From assembly GCA_022695795.1 (NCBI GenBank), contig MU404093.1, positions 124,001-188,000 on the forward strand: a stretch of 64,000 nt of DNA, given 5' to 3'. The notes beneath the pieces were generated by a model. That model saw only the letters and a list, made by a program, of their open reading frames with translations, was not told where the DNA came from and made no database searches. The position numbers and the translations under genes are program-made. This DNA comes from Biscogniauxia marginata (lineage: Eukaryota > Ascomycota > Sordariomycetes > Xylariales > Xylariaceae). Of the stretch, positions 23,760-35,152 are shown piece by piece (position 1 is the first letter of the stretch; the number at the start of each line of letters is the position of its first letter).

Positions 23760-24337
23760 AGAACCTACCGAGTCAGGTACTACTTTCGAGCAACGTATAG
23801 GGGCTCCATGCACAAAGTTCTTCTTCAACCCTATCTGTCTTCCTCATCTTATTATGCTATATGGCGATGGTAGCTTTCTGGAGGTTAAACATATACCTTG
23901 TCATTTAAACAAAGTCCCAATGCCCAGACGAACGATGAACTGAAAGTGCTGATAAGGCCCTATTCATCATATATGCGTTCTTTAAATATCTACGTCCGAG
24001 TGGTAACAGTAAAGTATCAGTTCTTGGTATATGAGGTATCTTCATCATATTGAAGTTGGTTACCGGGCTTTATAGAAGGTATCTAACTTAGGTACCTAGG
24101 TAGGTATGGAACATAGGTACTTACTATTAACCTCAAGACATTTGGATGGCAATGGTGGGGGTGGCGTTAACTCGCTGTAAATCCGGGGGTGGCTAGGATC
24201 CTCTTTTTTTTTGTAACTCCCCTCCGAGAAAGAAAAAAACCGGTTCATCAGCATTTTATCCCAGGTAACCTTTCGCCGAAAAGCCAATTGACGGCCAAAT
24301 ATTTAATGGAACTTCTCTAGGTCACAGAGTCCTGAAA
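23760..24337. other. Intergenic region, no gene seen
   Basis: About 580 bp between two plus-strand genes. It carries a strong TTAGGTACCTAGGTAGGTA copy of the dispersed motif at 24089-24107, and a T-run near 24203. No coding potential is seen. Confidence 0.6.
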
Positions 24338-25455
24338 ATGTCCCTCGCCCGCCCCAATTGTCTTCGTCTGGCATACCGGCTGAAGCCGCCCTGCGCTGCT
24401 CTTCCACGAGCCATCGGCCCTATACAGGCGTACCACCAGCAGCACCAGTTCCGATCGTCCCAACTAAGTCTAATCCGCTCCCTGGATCCCGCCAGCAAGG
24501 CAGGGGAAAATGCAAGGAAAAAGGCAGAAGAAAAAGCAGCACAGCAAAAAGCACCGCCAGTACATATCCCGAAGAGGCCTGTAAAATCGTACAGCCTGAT
24601 GATACCAGAAAAAGACATGAAAAGGCGGAGAGCGAAAGAGCGCGCGGCCGCGGAGCATGAGCAGGAGAAGGAGAGGAGGAAGGAGAAGAACGAACTATGG
24701 TATGCTACACTTGTAAGCTCTCCCATTTTATTGCAATATCCGCCCCTGCCTCCCTCTCTGTCCGTGCCCCCTCTCCGGACCCGAGCGCCGCAACCCCAAG
24801 CAGAGAAATAAAGAGAAAATGAATCATGAAATCTCGTCTTACCTTTTTACCTCAGTCACCCCATGTTCGAGCCATGTACGAGAAAATGAAGTGGACAGGG
24901 GTGGAGGATAAAGATGGCACCAAGTCGTTCGAGCTGCCCGGGCAGAAATCGCCCAACCGGGACCAGCGGCGGCGCCTCAAGCTAATCGAGCGGCAATACC
25001 ATGAAATCCGGGCGCGCCTCAAGATACCGGAAGGGGCCAAGGAGAACGAGAAGGAGGACGAGGTACTGGAGGAGCTCAGAAGCTGGACGAACGCGCTCGA
25101 CGAGAAGACAGTGCTGCGCACGTCGAGGATGGCGGAGAAGCTGGCGGAGAAGGCGCGCTCCGCGATGAAGACCAGGGAGATGGCGGGGAAGCGGATGAGC
25201 AGCGAGCTCGGGCTCGAACCTTATAAGCCGCGCAGGAGGGACATCAGGGAGCTCCTGGCGATGGAGCACAAGGCCAAGAGGCTGACCAAGAAAGCCCGCA
25301 CGCTACTGTCGAAGCTCCCCGGCGACGTCGCGCGGAACTACGAACGCGATCTTAATGAGGCCGAAAAAGGTATGAGGCTGGCTGTGGAGCTAGCGGATAA
25401 AGCGCGGGAGCTATCAGATAAAGCGCAGGAGCAGGTATCGGATAAATCGGAGTGA
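24338..25455 (+). CDS. Unrecognised basic helical protein, probable mitochondrial targeting
   Basis: Two exons, 24338-24712 and 24856-25455, joined in phase 0 (GTAAGC donor, CAG acceptor), give 324 residues. I do not recognise the family. The first about 45 residues are Arg-rich, free of acidic residues and contain Ser/Ala/Leu, as in a mitochondrial presequence (ending near FRSSQLS). After that the protein is very rich in Lys, Arg, Glu and Ala and almost entirely predicted helical, with heptad-like Leu/Ala patterns in 60-125 and 220-320. A more distinctive short block follows the intron: VRAMYEKMKWTGVED. The gene converges on the small membrane-protein gene downstream. It could be a lineage-specific mitochondrial ribosome or assembly factor, but nothing in the sequence proves that. 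Confidence 0.75.
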
Positions 25456-26273
25456 GAGGAAGTAGTACCAATTCTCCTTCCTCTTCCCCCCTCCCCCCTT
25501 TTCCCGCCACCTTGTCTTGCTTTCTGCTATGTAAAATGTTAGGGGGCGGGATTGGGGAAAAGGGGAGAAGGGGGTTGCGAAGACGAGGCTGGTGTGGTAT
25601 TGGGACGTTCGTCTTCTCACAACGGAGATGCTCTTCAGTTCTCTACTCCAAGGCGCAACGCTCCCGAGGCGGATGATGTATGATCATGGAAGTGTAAACC
25701 GGGGGAGTTGGGGGTGATAGAGGACTAGGAAGAACGAAGGGCAAAAGCGAACTTGCCTACCTTAGATGGCGCGCGCAATGAAGGGTACCTATTGTCTCCT
25801 TCATATATACTTAGATCTGTATAAAATCTCTAATCCATATCTGATGAGACTGGTTTTTGTGGTTGCATTCGAACTGTAAATAAGGGTACCTGTTAGGTGG
25901 ATATAAAAGTAGTGATGTCCTAGATCGGTTTTCTGGTAGTAGCAACTAACTTAACCCCTATATGTATATGTATATGCCCTTCAGGTAGACTAGCCTCACT
26001 CTGGTCCCTCCCCAAATAATACTAGCATGCTACCCCTTATCCCTCCTTCTGTTTTGCATCTTTTTCTCTTAAATGCTCGTTTCACATATTCCGTGATGAC
26101 ATGTCCCATAATATACATCCATCCATACATTCATATTCCCTCTCCAGGCCTAACTTAACCTAGACGGAGAATATAGCCTTCAAGGGTTACCTAGTCAGCA
26201 GTATCATCATTCATTACCGAAAATGTCTTTTTTCTTCTCTTTTTCTTTTTCTTTTTTTGACCATAATAGATAG
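25456..26273. other. Convergent 3' intergenic region, no gene seen
   Basis: About 820 bp between converging stop codons, with G-rich then C/T-rich tracts and a T-rich run at 26227-26260. No credible gene is seen. Confidence 0.6.
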
Positions 26274-27089
26274 TCATGACGATGATCCCTTCGGACCACT
26301 GCTACTGCTACTGCTACTGCTACTGTTACTACTACCACTCTCATCCTTCTTCACATCCTTGTCCTTACTACTATCCGCACCACTACCACCACCGGCGCCG
26401 GAGCCGGAGCCGGAGCCCTGATTCCACACCTCCCAGATCTGCTCCGTGATGAGGCCCCAGTACCCGCCTCCGCCCTCGCTGAGCGCCTCCTTCTCCCGCC
26501 GGTCGCGCTCCTTCTTCCAGTCATCGCTCTGGTCACCCATCCATATCCGCCTCAGCAGATTCCCGTTCTTATCACTGTCCCCCTCTTTTCCCTTTCCCCC
26601 CTCTTTCCCCGCCTCCTTCCCTTCCTCCCCTCCACCTCTCCGCCCTAGTTGCTGTCGTTCTTCTTCTTGTCGTCGCTGTTGTTGTTGCAGTTCCCTCGCC
26701 CTCCGCTCCTCCCTGATGCGCGCCTGCGTGGCCCTGGCGGCCTCGGGCAGCGCCGCGCCGCCCATGCCTATGCCCGTGCCCGCCGAGAGGGCCGCCGCGC
26801 GCGCCGACACCCGCTGCGCGAACGAGCGCCCGCTGTAGTCGGACGCGAGCTGGTTCGTGCCCCAGAGGGCGACGGAGCCCAGGATCGCGGCCCGCAGGTC
26901 CAGGCGCCGCGGCGGCAGGAAGAGCGCCCCCAGCGCCACCGGGGTCACGCCCAGCGCCACGTTGTGGATGAACGGGTTCGCGTTCTGGCTGCCTGGCTTC
27001 TGTTGCGCCTGTACTTGTGTCTGGGCCTGCGGTGGAGATGGAGGTTGTGGTTGCGGTTGCGGTTGGGATGGAGAGGAGGAGGAGGACAT
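26274..27089 (-). CDS. Small fungal membrane protein (often labelled 'rhomboid family membrane protein')
   Basis: A single exon of 271 residues. A Gln/Pro-rich N-terminus (1-35) is followed by two hydrophobic segments (about 41-58 and 64-82) flanking PPRRLDL. A Gln/Arg-rich linker follows, then the conserved block RRIWMGDQSDDWKKERD and ITEQIWEVWNQ. The end is Gly/Ser-rich with a run of serines. The layout and the WMGxxxxDWK and QIWEVWN motifs match a Pezizomycotina-specific family that annotation pipelines often call rhomboid. I see neither six transmembrane helices nor a GxSx catalytic motif, so protease activity is unlikely. Location and function are unknown. Confidence 0.8.
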   Translation of the reverse strand: MSSSSSPSQPQPQPQPPSPPQAQTQVQAQQKPGSQNANPFIHNVALGVTPVALGALFLPPRRLDLRAAILGSVALWGTNQLASDYSGRSFAQRVSARAAALSAGTGIGMGGAALPEAARATQARIREERRARELQQQQRRQEEERQQLGRRGGGEEGKEAGKEGGKGKEGDSDKNGNLLRRIWMGDQSDDWKKERDRREKEALSEGGGGYWGLITEQIWEVWNQGSGSGSGAGGGSGADSSKDKDVKKDESGSSNSSSSSSSSSGPKGSSS

Positions 27090-27746
27090 TTTGTCACGAG
27101 AGGTAAGAGGTAGAAAGAAGTATATTGAATTAATTTATGGTACTTGGATAAAGAGACGCATCCGGGGGGGATATGAATGACTTGCTTCGATCCAGGTATT
27201 ACAGGGAATATCCATACGTAGTCGTGGTGTCCCTGGAACTTCGAATTGAAGCTTCACTGTGGTGAAAACAATGCGAGGGGTGAGCTTTGGTAGGTATGGA
27301 GAGCTATCGATAACCTTTTTTCTTTTTGTTCTTCAATGCTGTCACAGGGTCCGATGCTCTGTCGCTGCCCATAAGCTAGTGGACCGTGCTACAACTGTGG
27401 AGGATCCGAGCCCACATCTCTCTCTGTATTGTACATACTTTCGTATACATCTGATTTTCTTCACATGGAAGTAACTATAAGTGTAGCGACAAACAAGATA
27501 AGATATCTACTAGATAAAGGGGTCGCGCAGATCATCGCCGGCTCACCTCACCCCCCCTAATAACCTATCCGTATCATATTATGTTCATAGCACTGTTAGA
27601 ATCTAATTGCATCATATGTTTTCTGCCCCTCAACTTCCAACTTCTGACTTCCAATCTGTGCGCTCTCTGCCTTCTACCCTAATCTAATCTTTTTCGAGTC
27701 GACATCGACCATCTATCTCTCTGTGTTGGCAATCCGATACTTGAAT

Positions 27747-27774
<28 letters not shown>
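27747..27774. repeat. (TGCC)7 microsatellite
   Basis: Seven perfect tandem TGCC units lie in the gene-poor region. No coding context is seen. Confidence 0.9.
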
Positions 27775-27778
<4 letters not shown>

Positions 27779-28512
27779 CTACTCTGCCCTTCGTGACCCT
27801 GGTACCGCGGGGACTTCCGCGAGACAAGTTAACCGCTTCGTCGGTGACAAAAGTGCGGAGCACGAGACCAGAGTTCCATCAAGTCGTCGGGGCTGTGTTT
27901 CCGCAAAGGACATACCAACGACTCCATCGTGATGAATTATGACTTCGCAAAACTGGTGTCATAAAAGCAAAAGGTCGGTGAGTGATGAGTCCTCGGTCAT
28001 GTCCGGAGCGTGCTGCGCCTTGCTACCTACAGTGCCGGTTCGGTAGGTTGCCCCACCAAAGACCGACGAGCCAGAGAACAAGGGGATATGAGTGGCTGCC
28101 GTGCTGTGAAGAGGCTAAGGGTGCGCCTGCAAATGTCTAGGATCATGTTGCACTGCAGATATGATGAAGACTTGACATGGGCTCCTCATCCCCCATGCGC
28201 TTGAGATCCCGCTACAATCCCCGGACTCGTTTTCTCTTAAGCCACCATGAGTTTAATACTTGCATTTACCGCTTTGCGTAAGTTAAAGTATAGCTCCTCG
28301 GATATTATGGTCTAACTAACGTCTATCGAGAGAGGCAGTGGCTGTAGGAGTCTCCGGCCCGAGACAACTTTGACGGGACCCTCTTAACTACCTCGCACGT
28401 ACTAGTAGTATAGTAAACGCACATAGTGTGGAGAAATCAGGTTATAGTCGAGGGTATCAGTAGGCTCTGTGTAACTGTGATACCACGAAGGGTTCTATTT
28501 TCGGGGGAAGGG

Positions 28513-28540
28513 TTTTTTTTTTTTTTTTTTTTTTTTTTTT
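28513..28540. repeat. Poly-T run (T)28
   Basis: An uninterrupted run of 28 T residues follows GGGGGAAGGG. It could be simple slippage or the A-tail of an old minus-strand retroposed sequence; no element body or target-site duplication was recognised beside it. Confidence 0.9.
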
Positions 28541-31500
28541 CAGTAAACGAGCAGGTTTCTCAGGTGCTTGGGCATCGCCTTATCCTCAAAGCTCGTGCTA
28601 GGCACCTAGCTCTCATAAGGGAAGTTCACATAGTGTTGTAATTTTTATGCCCTGTGGTTACTCAGATGTTCGCCATAACTTAATTCTATGGGGATCGTTG
28701 CCGTGGAGAGAATCCGGCGTCTGGATCAGCTGCGATCGAGTTACCTAGGCAGCTAGGTTATGAGGTCAAGTTGGGATAATCGATCGCGGGTTGTTTCACT
28801 TTCTCGATGAGAAGATGGGGGCATCGATCTACTTGCTTGTGGGGGGAAAGGGGGGACGAGGGATCCTGACGTGACGACTCCACGTTATGGGGAAGTTCTA
28901 GGGTTGCTGTCTTCTAGAGAACACAGCTTATTGGTAGAATCGTAGTACCGACGGTGTGGAAAAAGATTGCATCTCAATGTAACGACATGAGGCACGTAGG
29001 CTATCGCATCTGACTCAGAAAGAAGAGCCTCCAGCAAGCGATTGCCAGACGCCATTCCCGATGCAGATAAGATGGGTGATATGCTCCGCGTGTCGTGACT
29101 GGGTGAAAAGGGCCGATATACACAATCAGTCTCGGTGGTGTTAGTATGTGCACAGTCCCTTCGCACCACGGAGCTAAATAGAACCATGCATGGAAGGGAC
29201 ATGGAGTTCATCATCCAACCAAGTTTTTCTTACGTTAGTCTCTGCTGGCCAAGGGTAGATTAGGAGTTAGTTGACATATATATAGACTGTATAGAGGGGT
29301 GAGGTGTGAGTTGGGACGAATAGTCTGTAGAAGGAATGTTGAGATATGCCCGGGTTACAGGGCTACAGTCGGCGGACACATCTTGCCGTCGGACCATTCC
29401 AAACCTTACAAACTAAAGGCATATTTCTCAAAATTGCCATATCCAGTTCAAACTCCGTTAGTGACGATTTTAGTGTTGAACGGTTCGCTGCGTTTAATAG
29501 GTATGTAATCTATACCCACCTATGCATGTATGTATGTGCAGAACTTCCTATAGACTTGGCAATGCTGCTAGACAAGAATTGTTTCTGTCATAATTGTCAG
29601 CAGTGCAAGTGTTGTGCATTGTAAGATTATAGAACCGAGTTATGCAGGCGGCCTCCGTCACCCCGAACTAACACTGTCTCCGTGACGATATTCCAGCGAA
29701 TCAGAAAGTCTGGCAACGTCGCATCGTAGGGCTGATAGTCAACGTTAGAGGAAGCAGACCGCCGGAGACGTACAATAGTTGCATCGGCCAAGACATCGCC
29801 CAGTTGCCCAGTCTTTACTGAGCCCTTACATGCACCGAGCAGGACTCGGCAGAAGAACATTCAGTGGAGAACGACAGAGCTGCTGGCCTGGTGGTCTCAG
29901 TTTCTGTAGTCTAAAGTGAAATGACTCGTCATTCGATGATGCGCGGTCTCGTAGGGCTGAACTGGGGAATGTCTGGCAAATCGTCCCAAAATTTAGCACG
30001 GCCCGCTGCCGCGTGGATTCATACCAAAAGAACTGCTGAAGGTTAGACGACATCTGACGTAGTAACTTAGACTAGTAACAGCCGCAAAACCTACCTATGG
30101 ATTCCTATGAAGAGAGGAGTAGCATCGCGTCAACGATGGTGTTCTGTAAGCCGGTTGGGTGGGTCGGTGTCGACGTGAGGGAGAAGAAAGAAAAAAGAAT
30201 CATTCAGGAATATCTTTATAATGTGGGTCGATTCATGGCTTAGGCAGGAGGTATTGCAGGTGCTTATTAGTCGGTAAGTGTTATCGTAGAAAAGGTACCT
30301 AAAGAGGGTGTTCGATTTCGGAGGAGGGAGGAAGGAAGAGGGGAGGGGCCTCTCGGTTCCTTGCCGAAATCTTTCCAGCTCGTTGGGAGGCCCTAGCTTA
30401 GGCCTGCCATTGGCCAATGCAGAAGTCCCTGAGATTTGTAATTTATTGTTTGGCCTAATCATCTTTTAGTCCTAGTGCGATGCAGTTATTGCGCATCACC
30501 TCGACTCATTTAACTTGATAACTCAACTTATAGTCATGGGTCTACCTATATTCACAGGTAGAATCATCCGATCTGGCAGTTCTGAGCCCTCGAGATATCT
30601 GCTTCAGCTAGCCGCCTCCGAAGCCAGCTCATGCAGAAATCCGGCCGGTAGCAGCAGGTGTGGGTTGTCCGAACAAGCGAGATCACCTATGCTTCCATGA
30701 TACCCCCAACTTCAGTTCTAAGTGGGTAGACATGCATTTCCCTTCGAAAGCCATCGGGCTGTTTCGGTTCGAAAACTACATAACATTGATAGCTATTATC
30801 GTCTTCTCATCTCTGTCTTGCGGCCATATAAGGTAGTTTCTTTCTTTCCTCCTTTCGTTCTTTCGAGTCCGCTGATGAGCAACCTCCAGGTCCTGACTAA
30901 GGCTGGGATTTGGCGCCCACATACATCATCATCGCCTGCAGCTCGGCATGGCTATGTAATGGAGCCAAGCACGGTATGCAGGTGTAACTAGTGTAAAACT
31001 TAGACTGTTCGCCTAATTCTGCCGTTACTGTGCCACACCGAGCGCTTTCTACCGTATGCCTTCCCCCCCCCCACTAGCGACTTACATAGTGCTTACAGGG
31101 ATCCATTCAAGGTTGGATCAACGCAGCAGTACGCCTACAAGCCTACATGTATTTATTGTATGTGCCTTGTCTGCCCTACCAAGCGTTCGATTACATCAAT
31201 ACAAGTATAACTACCTACACCACGCTCTGTCTGGGTAGCACGCGTACATACGCTACTGGGATATAGTCAGTAACCCTCCCTTCCACGTTGGAGTCTGCAC
31301 TCGCACAGCTTCTTACCAACCACTTGACATTCTGTCTTGATCGATCCCAGGGATTCATTCAAGGTATATACCGCCCGATGCCGCCACCATGACCAGAACC
31401 CCCAAGTTCCGGAACACACATACATATTAATCTCGTCCAGTCGTGCCTTTTATCTCCATCTCCCGTGTTGCAAACATTTCGTTTCCCCCACTTGACTTCT

Positions 31501-31927
31501 TGTATGTATACCCTCTCATCGTGATCGCCGCTTATTCTCCATTCTCCATTCTTCATTCTCGCGCTGCATGATACCCCCCAAACCAGGAGAACTCTCGGAC
31601 AAATCAAGAACTTAATTCATATTGCATTGCGGCTCTTATCCCCCCTCCCCTCCACTCCCCCGCTACGAGCTGGCTTATGAATAGTGAAACTTGCATTAAC
31701 CTCTCTATACCCTCTACCAAGTAGCCAGTACGACTACCAGCAAAAAAGAATACTTCCACTGTTATCTCAACGAGGTTAGAAAGAATATATCTATATACAG
31801 CTCAGAATCCCAACTACAACATCGGAGGACCCCACGTTGATCTCAAAGCTCCGATTCTTCGAGAGCGCGACCTGTCATGAAGAGGATATCATCTCCATTT
31901 TTTGGTGACTATTCAGCCTTGTGAAAC

Positions 31928-34081
31928 ATGATGAGGGCGAGCAGCAGTTTATCGCGGGCTGCCACCACGGCTACGACATCGAGCGACACAACCCAGCGGC
32001 TCAGGAGAGTCCGAACCAGCAAGCCAAAAGTCAAAACCGGTTGTAACAATTGCAAGTAGGTGCATCTGTTTATACCCGTTGGAGACTCGCAGGAGTTATG
32101 CATCTCCCCATGCGCAGTGTGCTAAATAGCCACTCGATATGAATTTAGACTGCGACGCATCAAATGCGACGAACGGCGACCAGAATGTTCAAATTGTATG
32201 CGGTCCAAGAAACGATGCACTGGCTATCCACCTCCCCCGCGAGCCAAGATCTTCGAGGAAGTTCCAATTGCCCCCAAACCGGAGGTGGATATCTCCTCGG
32301 TCCCGCCTCCGACAACGACCATAGCGCCAGCGAGGCCACAAATCCGACCCCCGACGACCCTCGTGCCGAGACCGCCGAAGAAGAGGCTCACGCCGCCACA
32401 TACTCCGACGGAGACCTCCCTTATGATCCATCAGCTAACGACGCTGCCGTTTGATCCTCAGGAGGGCCAGTATTTCCAGTTGTTTAGGGAGCACACAGCA
32501 AGTGAGCTGTCAGGCTTTTTCGACACTTCCTTCTGGACTCGACGTGTCTTGCAGGAATGTCACTCGGAGGAGGCTATTCGACACTCTGTCGTCGCTCTAG
32601 GAGCGCTTTACAAGACGCTAGATAAGATGACGGAATCCCCGCCGAGTTCACCAAGTGACTTGGTCGATCCGGTAGACCAGGTCAGCCGGCATTGGGAGGT
32701 TGCGTTCAGGCATTACTCGCTAGCGATTAAAGCTGTAGTGAACGCGACCTCACAGCCTCACGCGACACAGAGGATGGGTCTTATGGCATCGGTCTTGTTA
32801 GCCTGTTTCGACTCGTTCATTGGCGACCACGAGCAAGCGATTGTGCAGATTCAGACTGGTCTCAGGCTCCTAGAAACGCTGCGCGCTGAACGTCGCAGGT
32901 CTTTTCTTCCTAGTCCTGAGGAGCCAGTCGAGCAGGATCTCATTCAAATGTTCACCCGTCTAGCAATACAAGCCAAATCTTACGATATGGCTTTCCATTT
33001 CCCTCAACCTTATGTCATACGCCTCACGCCTCGGGGCAGCGAACATCCAGCGTCCCCTTTATCTGACGGGGGGTCACCAGTGTCGACGAACCAGTCACAA
33101 ATACCAGAAGTATTCGAGTCCCTCCACGAAGCCAGGTTAGCTTGGGATACTTTATGCGAAAAAATGATGCGATTTACCGAGACGATGTTCACATGTGTGA
33201 AAATGAATCCCGTGGGCATTCTTCCGGCCTCGTTAGAACAATACGGGATGGGCTTCGGTGAGCAGCTCGATTCCTGGTCGAAGGCTTTCGAGCCCATACT
33301 AGCCTCTCGCACGGCTCCCGCAAAGACCAGCCAAGAGAAGACGGCCATCGCGGTTCTCAAGATGAACCAGATAATGGGTCGCATCCTCTTCATCATGACT
33401 TATAGCGACAGCGAAATGAAATTTGATGATTTCTTGTCGCTCTTCAAGGAGATTGTTGGCTTGGCAATGGAGGTGATTGGTGACGAAGAGCGAAGGGCAG
33501 CCGCTAGGCGGTGCCCGAACCCCCAATTTTGTCTACATCAGTCCGCTCACCCGGACATATTCGGAGGTCAATACACAGCGCGGCATATAAAACCAAGCTT
33601 CAGCGCAGACCTCGGCGTCGTTCCGCCTCTGTTCGTCGTAGCTACGAAATGTCGCGACCCGCTTACTCGCCGCCAAGCAATTCAGTTACTGAGAACCAGC
33701 TCACGCAGAGAAGGGATGTGGGATAGCGAACTTGCCGCGCGCATAGGATACTGGATTATGACAATTGAAGAGGAGGAGGATGGTGGCGACGGATTTGATT
33801 ATAGAAGCCCCGGTGCCAGGTCGGATGCCTCTCCTGTTTTGGGGGACGACGTTCCCCTCGGCCCGGGTGGCAACGCTCGCTGGGGGAGCCGGATGGAGAG
33901 TGCACAAACAGCGCCGCAAAACTGTGGCGCGAACAAAACGATACCGGAGAAGAAGCGAGTCATGGTTAGCACCGTGAAGTTTGACTTGCGTGAGCGGGTT
34001 GCGGTTCTGCAATGCGGTACCAGAGGATTAATCCCCGGCACACCGGATCTTAGAACCCGTGAAACTAGAATTACCTGGTGA
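31928..34081 (+). CDS. Zn(II)2Cys6 transcription factor with fungal TF domain 2
   Basis: Two exons, 31928-32055 and 32149-34081, give 686 residues. The intron (GTAGGT donor, TAG acceptor) splits the zinc cluster in frame, a common position. The binuclear cluster is C39, C42, C49, C56, C59 and C66 (x2, x6, x6, x2, x6 spacing), with basic residues LRRIK between the second and third cysteines. A Pro-rich linker follows, then the C-terminal regulatory domain of the PF11951/DUF3468 kind: YFQLFREHTASELSGFFD, SFWTRRVLQECHSEEAIRHS and VALGALYKTLDK. An in-frame TGA just upstream fixes 31928 as the first ATG. It should be a nuclear DNA-binding regulator; the targets are unknown and no metabolic cluster is adjacent. 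Confidence 0.93.
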
Positions 34082-35152
34082 TCTCGCCCTCTTTTCGAAT
34101 GTTCCACGCATGAGATATACCAACGAGACACGACGACTACTGTCGCTAGTCCGGCAGAAGTACACAATACAAATGCCCCAGAGGGGCGTTCGATTCCATT
34201 TGAATATTCCAAACTACCGGCAGGACCATTTTCAAGCAACACGAGATACCGGCTGTGAAAGTCACAAACATTGATTTATGCGGAGTCTGATATCATAAAA
34301 TCGATATAATGTCGTTCAGAGATTCTGGCAGGGCGCGAGCATGGATATAATTAATTGTGCTTTGTGTCTTTGTTGAGCACACAAGGTATGAAAATAATAC
34401 TATATAGATCGCCATTCTATCTGGATCTGCGCGATTTGCGCTATACTAGTCCCTTTATTAGCACTCGATATACTATGAAAGGAGAATAAAGGCATTTATC
34501 GACTTTGATGAGATGATCTCGAAACTTATTGATAATAAACGTAACTATTTCCTTGGACACTATAACATCTAGCCTAAACGAATCGTCACTCAAATACTTA
34601 GTTTATAACCATCACTTTTCATCTGAAAATATTCAACAATTCAAATATCCAGTTCATCCAAAGGGACGTCTGGATAATTTAGGTTAGCACATGTGTCTTT
34701 GTCAAGAGTTAGTTGCCTCATTGGTGTAGGTATACCGGAGAAAGTCGGCGACAGTGCGCTTATATCCCCGTCTACACGGCTAAGGAAGTGTCACGGGGCC
34801 ATTACATAGGTAGAGAGATCCTTACGTACTATTGCATCTGCCTACCTAGTAACCGGCCTTGAAACAATACTTGGTTTCAACCTCACTTTGAAATAACGGT
34901 AGTTATTTTTACTTAACCTGGAATCATTTTCATCTACCTAGTGGCCACGAAGGAGAGTTTGGGCAGGGTTGGGTATTACAAATCTCCAATTTATTCGACG
35001 ACGGGAGAATACCCTGCCTCTGGCAGCCCGGCCCGCAATAAGGAACTAGGCGGCGGCCAGGATTCGTCTCGCCAGGGACAGATACCTAATCCTGTCTTCA
35101 GCATAGGAGACACAACATCCAGACGTACGGCACGCAAACACCAGAAAAGAGG
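34082..35152. other. Intergenic region between two zinc-cluster factor genes
   Basis: About 1.07 kb, strongly AT-rich at 34260-34700, with TACCTA copies near 34849 and 34934. It probably contains the 3' UTR of the upstream gene and the promoter and leader of the downstream one. No gene is seen. Confidence 0.6.

Larger units (their letters stand above)
27090..31927. other. 4.8-kb gene-poor region
   Basis: No gene can be supported between the small membrane protein and the first zinc-cluster factor. The region contains a (TGCC)7 microsatellite (27747-27774), a (T)28 run (28513-28540) and scattered stops in every frame. Two adjacent minus-strand frames at 29627-30053 are the longest candidates but have no recognisable motif. 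The last 500-600 bp before 31928 probably form the promoter and leader of the transcription factor. Confidence 0.55.

Noticed and set aside
28513..28540. Retrotransposon insertion marked by the poly-T run
   Set aside because: No reverse transcriptase, element body or target-site duplication recognised; left as a possibility only.
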